Part shown: one piece after another, positions 46,567-59,571 of the stretch
Layout of the letters: the number at the start of each line of letters is the position of its first letter
How positions within the stretch are numbered: position 1 is the stretch's first letter
Source: Duganella aceris
GTDB lineage: Bacteria; Pseudomonadota; Gammaproteobacteria; Burkholderiales; Burkholderiaceae_D
Length of the DNA stretch: 64,000 bases
Assembly: GCF_011090165.1 (NCBI RefSeq)
Contig: NZ_JAADJT010000010.1
Span: forward strand, 1 to 64,000
Direction of reading: 5' to 3'
The notes under the pieces: model-generated
What the model was told of the DNA's origin: nothing
Database searches by the model: none
Seen by the model: the letters and a program-made list of their open reading frames with translations, nothing else
Position numbers and translations under genes: made by a program

Positions 46567-47790
46567 TCATTCGTAGCGCAGGCAATCGACCGGCAGCAGC
46601 TTCGATGCCCGCCGCGCCGGGTAAAAGCCGAAGAACACCCCCACCAGGCTGGAGAAGCCGCACGCCACCACCACCGCCTGCAAGGTGATGAAGACGTCGA
46701 ACTTGCCGGTCGAGGTGATCGCGGCCGCCGCCCCGGTGGCCAGCACGATGCCGAACACGCCGCCCACCAGGCAGATCACCACCGCCTCCGTCAGGAACTG
46801 CAACAGCACGTCGCGCGGCTTGGCGCCGATCGCCATGCGGATGCCGATCTCACGGGTGCGCTCGGTCACCGACACCAGCATGATGTTCATGATGCCGATG
46901 CCGCCGACGATCAGCGAGATCGCGCCGATCAGCCCAAGCAGCGCGGCCAGGCCGGCGCTGATCTTCTGCGCCGTCTCGGCGAACGACGCCAGGTTGTCGA
47001 TGCGGAAGTCGTCCGGCTGCTCGTACTTGATGTGGTGCCGGTCGCGCAGCGTTTCGCTGATGTCCTGGATCGCGTCGGTCAGATTGCCGCCCGACTTCCC
47101 CTGCGACACCACGTAATGCACATTGCCGGGGAACGGCATCCGCACCAGGTTGGCGGCGGACGCGGTGATCGGCACCAGCACGTAGTCGGCCAGGTCGCCG
47201 CCGTCGACCTGCTTGCCTTCGCCGTACAGCACGCCCACCACCTGGAACGAGACGTTCTCGATGCGGATGTATTTGCCCAGCGGGTCGATCTTGTAGAAGA
47301 ACTGGTCGGCGACCTTGCGGCCGATGACCACCATGCGCGCGGCGGCGCGCACGTCGGCGTCGCTGAAGGCGCTGCCCTTGTCGATCTTCCAGCCGCGTAT
47401 CTTGAACATCGCCGGCGTCACGCCGTGCACCGTCTTCGACGCGCTCTCGTTGCCGACCGCCAGATTGAAGCCGCCCTGCAGCACCGGCGCCGCACCGGCC
47501 AGCGACGGCAAGGCGTTCAGCGCGGCGGCGTCGTTCATGGTCAGCGCCGGCGCGGCGCCAGCCCGCAGCCGCTGCTGCTGCGCGCGGTCGCCACCGGGCG
47601 AGACGAACAGCATATTGGTGCCCAGCTGCTCCAGCTCCTTGGCGATGAAGCGCTTCATGCTGTCGCCCACCGCCAGCAGCAGCACCACCGAGGTGATGCC
47701 GATGATGATGCCCAACATGGTCAGCAGCGTGCGCAGGCGGTTCGCCAGCATCGAGCGAAACGCCTCCACCACAATCTGTAAAGGATTCAT
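46567..47790 (-). CDS. MacB-type ABC transporter permease
   Basis: A 407-residue FtsX/MacB permease with four membrane segments: one near residue 25 and three at about 275-395. A large periplasmic MacB_PCD domain lies between them. Motifs such as RTLLTMLGIIIGI and RTREIGIRMAIGAKPRDVL are typical. Its ATPase is encoded separately upstream, unlike fused MacB. With the adaptor and an outer-membrane factor it should export a small molecule or peptide. Confidence 0.93.
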   Translation of the reverse strand: MNPLQIVVEAFRSMLANRLRTLLTMLGIIIGITSVVLLLAVGDSMKRFIAKELEQLGTNMLFVSPGGDRAQQQRLRAGAAPALTMNDAAALNALPSLAGAAPVLQGGFNLAVGNESASKTVHGVTPAMFKIRGWKIDKGSAFSDADVRAAARMVVIGRKVADQFFYKIDPLGKYIRIENVSFQVVGVLYGEGKQVDGGDLADYVLVPITASAANLVRMPFPGNVHYVVSQGKSGGNLTDAIQDISETLRDRHHIKYEQPDDFRIDNLASFAETAQKISAGLAALLGLIGAISLIVGGIGIMNIMLVSVTERTREIGIRMAIGAKPRDVLLQFLTEAVVICLVGGVFGIVLATGAAAAITSTGKFDVFITLQAVVVACGFSSLVGVFFGFYPARRASKLLPVDCLRYE

Positions 47791-47795
47791 ATGAT

Positions 47796-48523
<728 letters not shown>

Positions 48524-48527
<4 letters not shown>

Positions 48528-49756
48528 ATGCCACCTTCTTTTTCGTTGATGGCGCGGGTGACGACCTTGTCGCCCTTCTTCAGATCGCCGCCGGTCACCT
48601 CGGTGTAGCGGAAGTTCGACAGGCCGATCTTGATGTCCAGCGGGACCGGCTGGTTCTTCGCGTCCAGGGTGTAGATCTTGAACGCGCGCGCCAGGTCGGC
48701 CTTGGTGCGGAAGGCGGAATCGTCGTCCGGCGGCGGCGCGTCGATGTTGGCGGTGGCCGACGCCGACGCCGACGCCGAAGCGGATGCGGACGCAGCGGCG
48801 GCCTTCTTCTGCCGCTCGATTTCCTCGTCGCTGAGGCGGAAGCGCAGCGCGGCGGTCGGGATGCGCAGCACCTGCTGTCGGTTCCCCACCAGCAGCCGCA
48901 CCTGCGCCGTCATGCCCGGCTTGAGCAGCTCGTCCTTGTTGTCGACATCCAGCACCACGATGTAGGTCACCACGTTCTGCACCACGTTGGCGGCCAGGCG
49001 GAACTGGCGCATGCGCGCGTCGAACTCCTTGTCCGGATAGGCGTCGACCACGAAGCGCGCCGCCTGCCCTTCCTTCAGCGCGCCGACGTCGGCCTCGGAG
49101 ACGCTGGTGTCGATCTGCATCTTGGTCAGGTCGCGCGCGATCTGGAACAGCGTCGGCGTGGTGAACGACGCCGCCACCGTCTGCCCCAGGTCCACGGTGC
49201 GCTTGATGATGACGCCGTCGATCGGCGAGCGGATCACGCTGTTGTTGAGGTCCGCCTGCGCGCGCGCCAACTGCGCCTGCGCCAGCTGGATGTTGGCCTG
49301 CGCCACATCGACTTCGCGCTTGGATTGGTCCAGCGCCAGCGGCGAGATGAAACTCTGCGTCACCAAGGTCTGGTTGCGCGCGTGCGTGGCCTGCGCCAGC
49401 CGCAGCGAGGCGCGCGCCGACGCCAGTTGCGCGTCGGCCTGGCGGATCTGCGCGTTGAAGATGGTCGGGTCCAGCGTCAGCAGCACCTGGCCTTTTTTCA
49501 CATGGTCGTTGAAGTCCGCCTTCAACTCGTTGACCGTGCCCGATACCTGCGAGCCGATGTTGATCAGCGCCACCGGGTTGATGGTGCCGGTGGCGGTCAC
49601 CGTCTGCGTGATGTTGCCGGTGTCGGCCGCCGCGACCCGGAAACGTGGCGGCTCCACCACGGGGGTCTTACTTTTGGAATAGTAGGCGGCGGCCGCGCCG
49701 CCGATCACCAGCAAGCCGAGCGCCAATGCGATCTTTTTCTTGGTCAGGAAAGCCAT
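48524..49756 (-). CDS. MacA/HlyD-type periplasmic adaptor
   Basis: A 410-residue membrane-fusion protein with an N-terminal anchor (IALALGLLVIGGAAAAYY). It has a lipoyl half (INIGSQVSGTVNELKADFND), a long helical hairpin (LASARASLRLAQATHARNQT) and a beta barrel. Near residue 325 there is an odd run of alternating Ala and Ser (SASASASASASATA) coded by near-identical triplets. It links the ABC pump to an outer-membrane channel; no TolC gene is in the window. Confidence 0.93.
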
Positions 49757-49823
49757 CGTTTTGTGTGTGTCCCATAGTGAGATCCGGCGATAGGCGGATC
49801 AGCACGGCAAGTATTATGCAGAT

Positions 49824-49838
49824 TTGCATTAAATGCAA
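49824..49838. promoter_or_regulatory. Candidate operator upstream of the efflux operon
   Basis: A perfect palindrome TTGCAT-TAA-ATGCAA. It lies just upstream of a minus-strand CATAAT (49813-49818) that could be the -10 of the MacA-MacB operon. Repressor binding here would block that promoter. Related TTTGCA half-sites recur at about 49909-49932. The regulator is not in the neighbourhood. Confidence 0.45.
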
Positions 49839-50000
49839 CTTGGCGGCGCCGCCGCCGGCCTTACCTCTTTCGGGGAGGCCCCCGATACCCAGGTGGCGGG
49901 ATATGCAAGTTTGCAATCCGGCTTTGCAGGAATGGGCGTTCCCAACGGCGGCGTTCGGCCCTACCATGACTCATCGATTCAGCACACAACGGAGCACAGC

Positions 50001-50696
50001 ATGACAGAATCCCTCAGCATCAAGGTCGCCGACGGCAGTTTCGACTGCTACGTCGCCCGTCCGGCCAGCGCCGCCGCCGCGCCGGTGATCGTCGTGATCC
50101 AGGAGATCTTCGGCGTCAACGCCGGCATCCGCAGCATCGCCGACGACTACGCCGCCAAAGGCTACATCGCCGTCGCCCCCGACCTGTTCTGGCGCGCCGA
50201 GCCGGGCCTGTCGATGTCGGAAGACCAGCCGGGCGACTGGGCGCGCGGCTTCGCGCTGTACAGCGGCTATGACTTCGACGGCGGCGTCGATGACATCGCC
50301 GCCGTCGTCGCCGCCGCCCGCGGCATGGCCGGCGCCACCGGCAAGGTCGGCGTCACCGGCTACTGCCTCGGCGGCCTGATGACCTTCCTGACCGCCGCCC
50401 GCGCCGACGCCGACGTCTTCGTCGCCTACTACGGCGGCAGCACCGAGAAATACGCGGCCGAAGCGGTCAACGTCAAACGCCCGCTGCTCTATCACCTGGC
50501 CGGCGAGGACGAATACATCGGCAAGGATGCGCAGGCCGCGATCCACGCCGCGTTCAAGGGCAACCAGAACATCGAGCCGCACACCTACCCCGGCTGCAAC
50601 CACGCTTTCGCCCGCCCCGGCGGCAACCACTACGACGCGGCCGCCGCCACGCTGGCCAACTCCCGTACCGACGCCTTCTTCAAACAATATCTTTAA
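50001..50696 (+). CDS. Dienelactone hydrolase family protein
   Basis: A 231-residue alpha/beta hydrolase. The nucleophile elbow is GYCLGGL with Cys in place of Ser, and a typical dienelactone hydrolase start is present (VIVVIQEIFGVNAGIRSIAD). The His lies in GCNHAFARPGG. Such enzymes open dienelactones in chloroaromatic breakdown, but many family members have other or unknown substrates. GGAG precedes the ATG at 50001. Confidence 0.93.
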   Translation: MTESLSIKVADGSFDCYVARPASAAAAPVIVVIQEIFGVNAGIRSIADDYAAKGYIAVAPDLFWRAEPGLSMSEDQPGDWARGFALYSGYDFDGGVDDIAAVVAAARGMAGATGKVGVTGYCLGGLMTFLTAARADADVFVAYYGGSTEKYAAEAVNVKRPLLYHLAGEDEYIGKDAQAAIHAAFKGNQNIEPHTYPGCNHAFARPGGNHYDAAAATLANSRTDAFFKQYL

Positions 50697-50717
50697 TCCA
50701 TCCTCCAGGAGAACAAC

Positions 50718-51677
50718 ATGACCGAACAGATCAACCCATCCCGCCGCTTCGCCATGGTCGGCACCGCCGTCGCCGCCGCCGCCACCGCGTTGGCCAGCGT
50801 CGCCACCGAGGCGTCGGCCGCCACCGCCGGCAAGGTGCAGAAGACCTCCAGCATCGTCACCACCCGCGACGGCGTCGAGATCTATTACAAGGACTGGGGT
50901 CCTAAGACCGGTCAACCGGTGGTGCTCAGCCACGGCTGGCCGCTGAATTCGGACAGCTGGGAATCGGCGGCCTTCATGCTGGCCAATAACGGCTTCCGCG
51001 TCATCACCCACGACCGTCGCGGCCATGGCCGTTCGAGCCAGCCTTGGGACGGCAACGACATGGACCACTACGCCGACGACCTGGCCCAGGTGATCGAAGC
51101 GCTGGACCTGAAGAACATCATCATGGCCGGCTTCTCGACCGGCGGCGGCGAAGTGGCGCGCTATGTCGGCCGCCACGGCACCAAGCGCATCGCCAAGCTG
51201 GGCCTGATCTCGGCGGTGCCGCCGCTGATGCTGAAAACCGACACCAACCCGGGCGGCCTGCCGATCGAAGTGTTCGACGGCATCCGCGCCGCGTCGGTGG
51301 CCAACCGCGCCCAGTTGTACCTGGACCTGGCCTCCGGTCCGTTCTACGGCTACAACCGACCTGGCGCCAAGCCGTCGCAGGGTATCATCCAGGCCTGGTA
51401 CGCGCAGGGCATGCAGGGCGGCCACAAGAACACCTACGATTCGATCAAGGCCTTCTCGGAAACCGACTTCCGCGACGACCTGAAAAAATTCGACAAGCCG
51501 ACCCTGATCATCCACGGCGAGGACGACCAGATCGTGCCGATCGACGCCGCCGGCCGCGCCTCGGCCAAGATCGTCAAGCATGCCAAGTTGATCACGTATC
51601 CCGGCGCGCCGCACGGCCTGACCGACACCCACAAGGACAAGTTCAACGCCGACTTCCTGGCCTTCGCCAAGTCCTGA
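50718..51677 (+). CDS. Tat-exported alpha/beta hydrolase (non-heme chloroperoxidase/esterase type)
   Basis: A 319-residue protein. A twin-arginine signal ([17 protein letters not shown]) is fused to an alpha/beta hydrolase of the cofactor-free haloperoxidase/esterase group. It has the oxyanion motif SHGWPLN, nucleophile elbow GFSTGGGE, Asp in HGEDDQIVP and His in GAPHGLTD. Family members are usually cytoplasmic, so export is unusual. It follows the dienelactone hydrolase gene by 21 nt with GGAGAA and is probably co-transcribed. Confidence 0.92.
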   Translation: MTEQINPSRRFAMVGTAVAAAATALASVATEASAATAGKVQKTSSIVTTRDGVEIYYKDWGPKTGQPVVLSHGWPLNSDSWESAAFMLANNGFRVITHDRRGHGRSSQPWDGNDMDHYADDLAQVIEALDLKNIIMAGFSTGGGEVARYVGRHGTKRIAKLGLISAVPPLMLKTDTNPGGLPIEVFDGIRAASVANRAQLYLDLASGPFYGYNRPGAKPSQGIIQAWYAQGMQGGHKNTYDSIKAFSETDFRDDLKKFDKPTLIIHGEDDQIVPIDAAGRASAKIVKHAKLITYPGAPHGLTDTHKDKFNADFLAFAKS

Positions 51678-51739
51678 CCCGAAGGCCGTCCATTTTGTGA
51701 TAAGGTTTCCGTACTGCTACAAAGCTGCACGGAAACCCC

Positions 51740-54700
51740 ATGATGGAACTCTTCTCCCCGCCGGATAATCTGGCACTCATACATTACGGCACGCACGACC
51801 CGGCATTGGTGTTGCTTTCCATCCTCATTGCCATCTTCTCATCATGGATGGGATTGCAAGTGGTGGGACAGGCGCAGGCCGCCGGCACGCGCCCGCTGCG
51901 CGTGATCATGCTGGGCAGCGGCAGCCTGGCGCTGGGCTGCGGCGTCTGGGCCATGCACTTCATCGGCATGCTGGCGTTTAACCTGTGCACCGGCATCGAA
52001 TACGAGCATGGCATCACCATCCTGTCGGTGCTGCCCAGCCTTGCCGCCTCCTATGTCGCGCTGTCGATCATCAGCCGCGCGCGCCTGAGCACCGGCGCGC
52101 TGCTGACCGGCGGCGTGCTGGTCGGCGCCGGCATCGGCGCCATGCACTACACCGGCATGGCCGCGATGCGCATGGCGCTCGACCTGCGCTACGATCCGCT
52201 GATGTTCGGCCTGTCGATCGTGGTCGCGGTGGTGCTGGCCACGCTGGCGATCTGGATCCGCTTCGGCCTGCGCTCGCTGCGCGGCCACCTGAGCCAGCGC
52301 ACGCTGGGACTGATCAGCGCCAGCGTCATGGGCTGCGCCATCGCCGGCATGCACTACACCGGCATGGCGGCGGCGCGCTTCGTCGGCGAGCTGCCGCCGC
52401 CCGGCGCGGAAACCGCGGCCTCGGCCCAGAGCGGCACCTTCCTGGCGCTGGCGATCACGCTGATCACGGTCGCCTTCACCATCTTCGTCATGGCCGCCAA
52501 CGGCCTGCTGCGCTACCGCGAACTGTTCCGGCAACAAGGCGAAAGCGAGAGCTGGATGCGCGCCCTGCTCACCACCACCGTCGACGGCGTGGTCACGCTC
52601 GACCGCGACGGCGTGATCCACGAATTCAACGCCTCGGCCGAGCGCATCTTCGGCTGGACCCGCGCCGAAATCGTCGGCCGCAACGTGCGCCTGCTGATCG
52701 CCGACATCGAGCGCTCCGAGCGCGAAGGCCTGCTCAACTACATGCGCACCGAGAACGCCGCCATCCCCGGCAAGGGCAGCGAAGTGATGGGCCTGCGCAA
52801 GGACGGCGGCACGGTGCCGATCCGCCGCGCGCTGGGCCATGCCAAGCTGGCCGGGCGCGACCTGTTCGTGCTGTTCATCACCGACATCAGCGAACGCCGC
52901 GCCATCATGCAGGCGCTGCGCGACAGCGAGCAGCAGTTCCGTTCCCTGATCGGCAATATCCCCGGCATCTCCTTCCGCAGCAGCATGGCCTTCGACACGC
53001 CGCCGGTGTTCGTCAGCGACGGCATCGAGCGCGTGGCCGGCTTCCCGGCCAGCGATTTCGTCGGCGAGCAGCGCAGCCGCACGCTGGGTTCCCTGATCTG
53101 CGAAGAGGACCGCGCCGGCGTGGCGGCGGAAATCGCGCGCAGCGTCGCCGAGCTGTCGGCCTACCAGGTCGAATATCGCCTGCAGCACGCCGACGGCAGC
53201 GTGCGCGCGATGTGGGAGCACGGCGCCGTCACCCAGGACGAAAGCGATCCGGAGATCCGCTGGATCGACGGCGTGATCCTCGACATCAGCGAACGCCGCC
53301 AGATGGAGCAGGAGCTGCGCCACGCCAAGGAGAAGGCGGAACAGGCGGCGGCGGCGCGCGCCAGCTTCGTCGCCAACATGAGCCACGAAATCCGCACCCC
53401 GATGAACGCCATCCTCGGCTTCACCGACGTGCTGCTCGACACCGAACTCGATACCAGCCAGCGCCGCCACCTCGACACGGTGCGCAAGGAAGGCCGCTCG
53501 CTGCTGCGCCTGCTCAACGAGATCCTCGACACCGCCAAGCTGGACAAGGGCGCGATGGAGCTGGAGCCGGACGACTACAGCCTGCTCGGCCTGATCGATG
53601 AACTGGCCTCCACCTTCGGCAGCAACGCCCGCAGCAAGGGGCTGGCGATCGACATCGTCTACGATCCGTCGCTGCCGGCCTGGCTGCACGGCGACGAGCT
53701 GCGCATGCGCCAGATCCTCGGCAACCTGCTGGACAACGCGATCAAGTTCACCGCCGCCGGCAAGGTCGGCCTGCACGCCAGCGAGCGCCAGGGCCAGTTG
53801 CACATCGCGGTGCAGGACACCGGCATCGGCATCGCGCCGGAGCGGCTGGACGCGATCTTCGATCCCTTCACCCAGGCCGACGCGTCGATGACGCGGCGCT
53901 TCGGCGGCACCGGCCTCGGCACCACCATCAGCCGCCAGCTGGTGGGCCTCATGGGCGGCAAGATCTGGGCCGAGAGCGCGCCGGGCCAGGGCACCACCTT
54001 CCATGTGGTGCTGCCGCTGGAACCGGCGCGCGACGCGCCGTCGCTCGGCGGCGAGCGCAGCGACTATCCGCTGCCGCCGCTGCACATCCTGGCGGCGGAC
54101 GATGTGCCGCAGAACCTGGAGCTGCTGTCGCTGCTGCTGGCCAAGCGCGGCCACCGCATCGATACCGCCAGCGACGGCACGCACGCGGTGCGCATGTCGG
54201 CCGAGCGCCGCTACGACGTGGTGCTGATGGACATGCAGATGCCGCTGATGGACGGCCTGGCCGCGACCCGCGCCATCCGTCGCCGCGAAATGGAGGCGCA
54301 GGGTGCGCACGCCGCGCCGGCCGAGCAGCTGCCGATCGTGGCGATGACCGCCAGCGTGCTGGCGGCGCACCGCGAGGCCGCCAGCGCGGCCGGCATGCAG
54401 GGTTTCGCCTCCAAGCCGGTGGACTGGCACACGCTGTCGCATGAAATCGCGCGGGTGATGCAGCTGCCGGTGATGGAGTACGGCCTGCCGGCGGCGGACG
54501 CGCCGGCGCGCCAGCGCGTGCTGAACCAGAAGGCCGGCCTGCGCCGCTGGTCGGATCAGGAGAAGGTCTACCATCAGGCCTTGCGGCGCTTCGCCGCCGA
54601 CTACGGCGCCGCCGCCACCACGCTGGGCAAGATGCTGGGTTCCAGCAGCGAGACGCGGCTGGAGGATGCCGGCGCGTGGTGCCACAAGGTGCGCGGCGTG

Positions 54701-55212
54701 GCCGCCAACCTGGGCCTGGAACAGCTGACCGCGACGCTGGCGCAGCTGGAAAAATTATGCGGCTCGCCGCAGCGCGACGACGGCACGCTGAACACCGAAT
54801 TGACGCAAGGCCAGCGCACGCTGACCGCGCAGCTGGACGCGGCGCTGAGCGCGATCCACGCCGCCACGGCGGGTGTGACGGCGGGCGGCGGCACGGCCGG
54901 CGGCGATGGCGCAGGCAGCGGTGCGGCGGGCGCCGACGCGGCGGACGGCGGCGCGGCGGACGCTGCCCGGGCGGACGGCGCGGCCTACGATCCGGCGGCC
55001 GTGCGTGAAAAGGCCTCGGCGCTGCTGCCGTCGCTGCAACGCGGCGCGCTCGACGACGCGCGACTGACGGCGCTGACCTCGAGCCTGGCCGGCGCCCCGG
55101 CCGCGCATACCCAACAACTGGCGGCGCTGCACAGTGCCCTGAACGATTTCGATTTCCCGCTGGCGCAAGGCACGCTGCAGGAATTGCTGGCCAACCTGGC
55201 CGCGGAGAACCC

Positions 55213-55216
<4 letters not shown>
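51740..55216 (+). CDS. MHYT-PAS hybrid sensor histidine kinase with REC and HPt domains
   Basis: A 1158-residue signalling protein. Seven N-terminal membrane segments contain three MHYT motifs (AMHFIGM, AMHYTGM, GMHYTGM), thought to bind metal and sense gas or redox state. Then come two PAS domains (about 265-385 and 395-520), a HisKA with phospho-His549 (MSHEIRTPMN), an ATPase domain, and a receiver with Asp831 (LMDMQMPLMDG). An HPt module with His982 (CHKVRG) follows. A Gly/Ala/Asp-rich low-complexity linker follows the HPt. All phosphorelay residues are present. Its TGA overlaps the next ATG. Confidence 0.93.
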
Positions 55217-56207
<991 letters not shown>

Positions 56208-56211
<4 letters not shown>

Positions 56212-57383
56212 TTCGCCAGCCGCGCCATCACGCCAACCAGCTGGTCGATCTGCGCCGTGGTGTGGTCGGCGTTCATCATGAAACGCAAGCGCGCCCGCCC
56301 CACCGGCGCCGCCGGGAATTCGATCGCGTCGACATGGATGCCCTCGCGGCGCAGCGCCAGCGCGTAGCGCCGGCAGGTTTCGGCGTCGCCGACCGGCAGC
56401 GACAGGATCGGCGCGTCGGTGCCGATGAAGGCGTAGCCCAAGGCCTGCATGCGCTCGACGAAGTGGCGCTGGTTGTCCCACAGGCGCCGGCGCCGTTGCG
56501 GTTCTTCCTGCAGCAGATCCAGCGCCGCCAGCAGCGCCGCCGCCTGCGCCGGCGGCGGCGGGCTGGTGAAGCCGAAGGCGGAGCTGGTCAGGCGGATCAC
56601 GTCCGCCACTTCCCGGTCGACCGCGACGAAGCCGCCGATGGCGCCGAGCGCCTTGCCCAGGCTCCCCATCTGCATGATGTTCGGGCTGTAGCGCTCGAAG
56701 TGCTCGCAGGTGCCGCCGCCGTTGGCGCCGAGGACGCCGGTGGCGTGGGCGTCGTCGAGATACAGCAGCGCGTCGAAGCGTTCGGCCAGCTCCGCCAGTT
56801 GCGGCAGCGGCGCGATCGTGCCCTCCATGCCGAACACGCCGTCGCTGACGATGATCGGCGTGGCGCCGTCGGCGGCGCCGGCCAGCAGCAGCGACTCCAG
56901 GTGGTTCATGTCGCGATGCCGGTAGTGGTAGCGCAGCGCGCCGGAAAGCTGGATGCCTTCGCTGATCGAGATATGATTCAGTTCGTCGGAATAGTAGGCG
57001 TACTTGCGGCGCTTCCTGGCGCGGAAGCCGTGCAGCCGCGCCAGCGTGGCCGCCTTCACCATCGACGACAGCACGCCGATGTTGGCCATGTAGCCGGTGA
57101 CGAACAGCACCGCGTCGCTCTTGTGGGTCAGCGCGCCGAGGCGGCGTTCCAGCTCGCGGTAGATTTCCAGGTCGCCGCCCAGCAGGCGCGATTCGCCGCC
57201 GCCGACGCCGTAGCGGGCCAGGCCCGCGCCGGCCGCCGCCAGCAGGCGCGGATGGCTGGCCAGCGCCAGGTAGTTGTTGCTGCTGAACGAAACCAGGGTA
57301 TCGCCCCGCGCGCCATGCGCCGCCGGATCGCGGTGGATGGGGTGCTGCTGCAGCCAGTGGGCGATATCGCTTAAGTCATGCAT
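56208..57383 (-). CDS. Alpha-oxoamine synthase family aminotransferase (BioF/KBL/CqsA-like)
   Basis: A 391-residue PLP enzyme that would condense an amino acid with an acyl-CoA. Visible motifs are SSNNYLALASHPRLL, YYSDELNHISISEGI, the Asp that holds PLP in YLDDAHATGVLG, and the Schiff-base Lys in GSLGKALGAIGG. A basic insertion (HGFRARKRRK) precedes the conserved histidine strand, unlike BioF. No biotin or threonine genes are near. It is surrounded by signalling genes, so a signal synthase of the CqsA kind is possible but unproven. Confidence 0.85.
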
Positions 57384-57476
57384 GTTGTGTGGAAGCCGGA
57401 GAATATCAGTCCATCATAGGACGCCCCGGCTTTCCACAAGCTTGCGGTCAGATTACGGATCGGATAGCCGCGCCGC

Positions 57477-58856
57477 TCACGACGGCGCCAGCGGCAGCAC
57501 GATGCGCGCCACCAGCCCCGGCGCGCCGTCCTCCAGCACCAGCGCGCCGCCGTGCGAGGTGGCGGTGGCGCCGACGATCGACAGCCCCAGGCCGTTGCCC
57601 GGCATGTGGCGGCTCTTGTCGAGGCGATAAAAACGCTGCGTCACCTTGTCGCGCTCCCCGTCCGGGATGCCGGGGCCGTTGTCGTGCACCGCGATCGAGG
57701 CCTGGCCCTGGTGCAGCCCGGCGCGCACGCGGATCGCGGCGCCCGGCCCGGCGTACTTGATGGCGTTGTCCAGCAGGCTGGCGACCGCGCTGGCCAGCAG
57801 GTTGCGGTCGCCGTCGACGAACAGCGCATCGGGCGCGTCGACCGTCAGCGCGATGCCTTCGTCTTCGGCGATGGCTTCGTACATCTCGCCGATGTCGGCC
57901 ACCACCCGGCCCAGGTCGAGCCGCTCGAACAGGCGCGCGCGCATGCCCGATTCCGCCTCGGCGATCTGCAGCAGGCGCTCGAACAGGCGTATCAGGTCGT
58001 CGATGTCGTCGATGGCGTCGTGCGCCGCGCCGGACAGGCGCGGCACCGTCATGTCGTGGCGCAGCGCGTCGTCGAGGCGGCCGCGGATGCGGCTCAGCGG
58101 CGTGCGCAGATCGTGGGCGATGGCGTTGGAGACGTGACGGATGCCGTCCATCAGCAGCTCGATCCGGTCCAGCATGCGGTTGATGTCGCGGTTGAGCAGC
58201 GCGAATTCATCGTTGCCGCTGACCGGCACGCGCGGACTCAGGTCGCCCGCCTCGATCTGCGCGGCGGTGCGGCGGATGTCGCCCAGCCGCCCTTCTATGC
58301 TGCGGCGGAACAGCATCGCGCCGCCGATGGTCAGCAGCAGCGAGACGCCGGCGCCGGCCAGCAGCGCGCGCCAGATGACGTCCTGCACCGCTTCCTCTTC
58401 GCTCAGGTCGCGGCCGACGATCAGCATGCCGCCGCCCTCCAGCGGCCGCAGGTACAGCCGCGCCGGCGCGCTGCGGCCGTTGCGCTGCACGGTTTCGGTC
58501 AGCATGTCCTCGTCGCCGCCGGTGGCCGGCAGCACGCCCAGATTGCCGGCGCCGCGCGCGCCGTCGGCGCCGACCAGCTGCAGGATCTCGCGGTCGCTGT
58601 CGACGCCGTCGCCCAGCTGGCGTTTGACCTCCGCCTCCAGCGCGCCCGGCTGGCCGTCGCCGACGCTGTCGAGCAGGCGCTCCGACTGCGCCATGATCTT
58701 GCCGTCGATATTCTGATCCAGCACGCCGATGGTGCCGCTGTAGAACACCGCCGACACCGCCGCGATCGAGGCGATGCCCAGCAGGCCGTAGCCCAGCACC
58801 AGCTTGGCGACGATCGAACCGCGCCACAGCTTGGGCAGCTTCGGCAGCCTAGGCAA
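57477..58856 (-). CDS. Two-component sensor histidine kinase
   Basis: A 459-residue classical kinase. Two membrane segments (about 13-33 and 160-180) flank a periplasmic domain. HAMP (about 185-240) precedes HisKA with the phospho-His in IAHDLRTPLSRIRG, and the ATPase has LLDNAIKYAG, DNGPGIP and GNGLGLSIV. Partner of the OmpR-type regulator, with which it overlaps by 8 nt. Signal unknown. Confidence 0.94.
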   Translation of the reverse strand: MPRLPKLPKLWRGSIVAKLVLGYGLLGIASIAAVSAVFYSGTIGVLDQNIDGKIMAQSERLLDSVGDGQPGALEAEVKRQLGDGVDSDREILQLVGADGARGAGNLGVLPATGGDEDMLTETVQRNGRSAPARLYLRPLEGGGMLIVGRDLSEEEAVQDVIWRALLAGAGVSLLLTIGGAMLFRRSIEGRLGDIRRTAAQIEAGDLSPRVPVSGNDEFALLNRDINRMLDRIELLMDGIRHVSNAIAHDLRTPLSRIRGRLDDALRHDMTVPRLSGAAHDAIDDIDDLIRLFERLLQIAEAESGMRARLFERLDLGRVVADIGEMYEAIAEDEGIALTVDAPDALFVDGDRNLLASAVASLLDNAIKYAGPGAAIRVRAGLHQGQASIAVHDNGPGIPDGERDKVTQRFYRLDKSRHMPGNGLGLSIVGATATSHGGALVLEDGAPGLVARIVLPLAPS

Positions 58857-59571
58857 GCGGATACTCCAGGTCGTCGGGCGGCGTCGCGCCCATGCGGTAG
58901 CCGACGCCGCGCAGCGTATGGATCAGCATCACCGGGAAGTCCTTGTCGACCTTGGCGCGCAGGCGGCTGATCTGCACGTCGATGACGTTGGTCTGCGGGT
59001 CGAAGTGATAGTCCCACACCGATTCCAGCAGCATGGTGCGGGTCACCACCTGGTTCTCGTTGCGCATCAGGTACTCCAGCAGCCGGTATTCGCGCGGCTG
59101 CAGCGTGATCACCTTGTTGCCGCGCGTGACGCGCAAGGTGCGCAGGTCCAGCTTCAGGTCCGCCACCTGCAACTGGGTGCTGTCGGCGCCGGGCGCGCTG
59201 CGGCGCAGCAGCGCTTCGACGCGCGCCAGCAACTCGGAAAACGCGAACGGCTTGGACAGGTAGTCGTCGGCGCCGCCGCGCAGGCCGGTGACGCGGGCGT
59301 CGATGGTGGTCAGCGCGCTGACGATGATGACCGGGGTCTGCTTGCCCAGCGCGCGCAGCTTGTCGACGATGGACAGGCCGTCGATACGGCCCGGCAGCAT
59401 GCGGTCGAGGATGATGATGTCCCAGTCCTCGCTGGTGGCGTAGTCCAGGCCGTCCGGACCGGTGGCGGCGGCGGTGACCAGGTAGCCCGCTTCGCGCAGG
59501 CCCTTGCAGATGTAGTTCGAGGTTTCGGCTTCATCTTCGATGACCAGGCAGCGCACGCGATTCTCCATCAT
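58849..59571 (-). CDS. OmpR-family response regulator
   Basis: A 240-residue regulator: receiver with acidic pocket (VIEDEAE) and phospho-Asp in IIILDRMLPG, then a winged helix (LQPREYRLLEYLMRNENQVV, NVIDVQISRLRAKV, TLRGVGYRMG). Two ATGs at 59571 and 59568 are equally possible. The frame is open upstream but that part is not receiver-like. First gene of the regulator-kinase pair. Confidence 0.94.
   Translation of the reverse strand: MMENRVRCLVIEDEAETSNYICKGLREAGYLVTAAATGPDGLDYATSEDWDIIILDRMLPGRIDGLSIVDKLRALGKQTPVIIVSALTTIDARVTGLRGGADDYLSKPFAFSELLARVEALLRRSAPGADSTQLQVADLKLDLRTLRVTRGNKVITLQPREYRLLEYLMRNENQVVTRTMLLESVWDYHFDPQTNVIDVQISRLRAKVDKDFPVMLIHTLRGVGYRMGATPPDDLEYPLA

Noticed and set aside
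51842-54685. 947-codon antisense frame inside the hybrid kinase gene
   Set aside because: Composition is that of a shadow frame, and the forward frame has complete kinase, receiver and HPt motifs.
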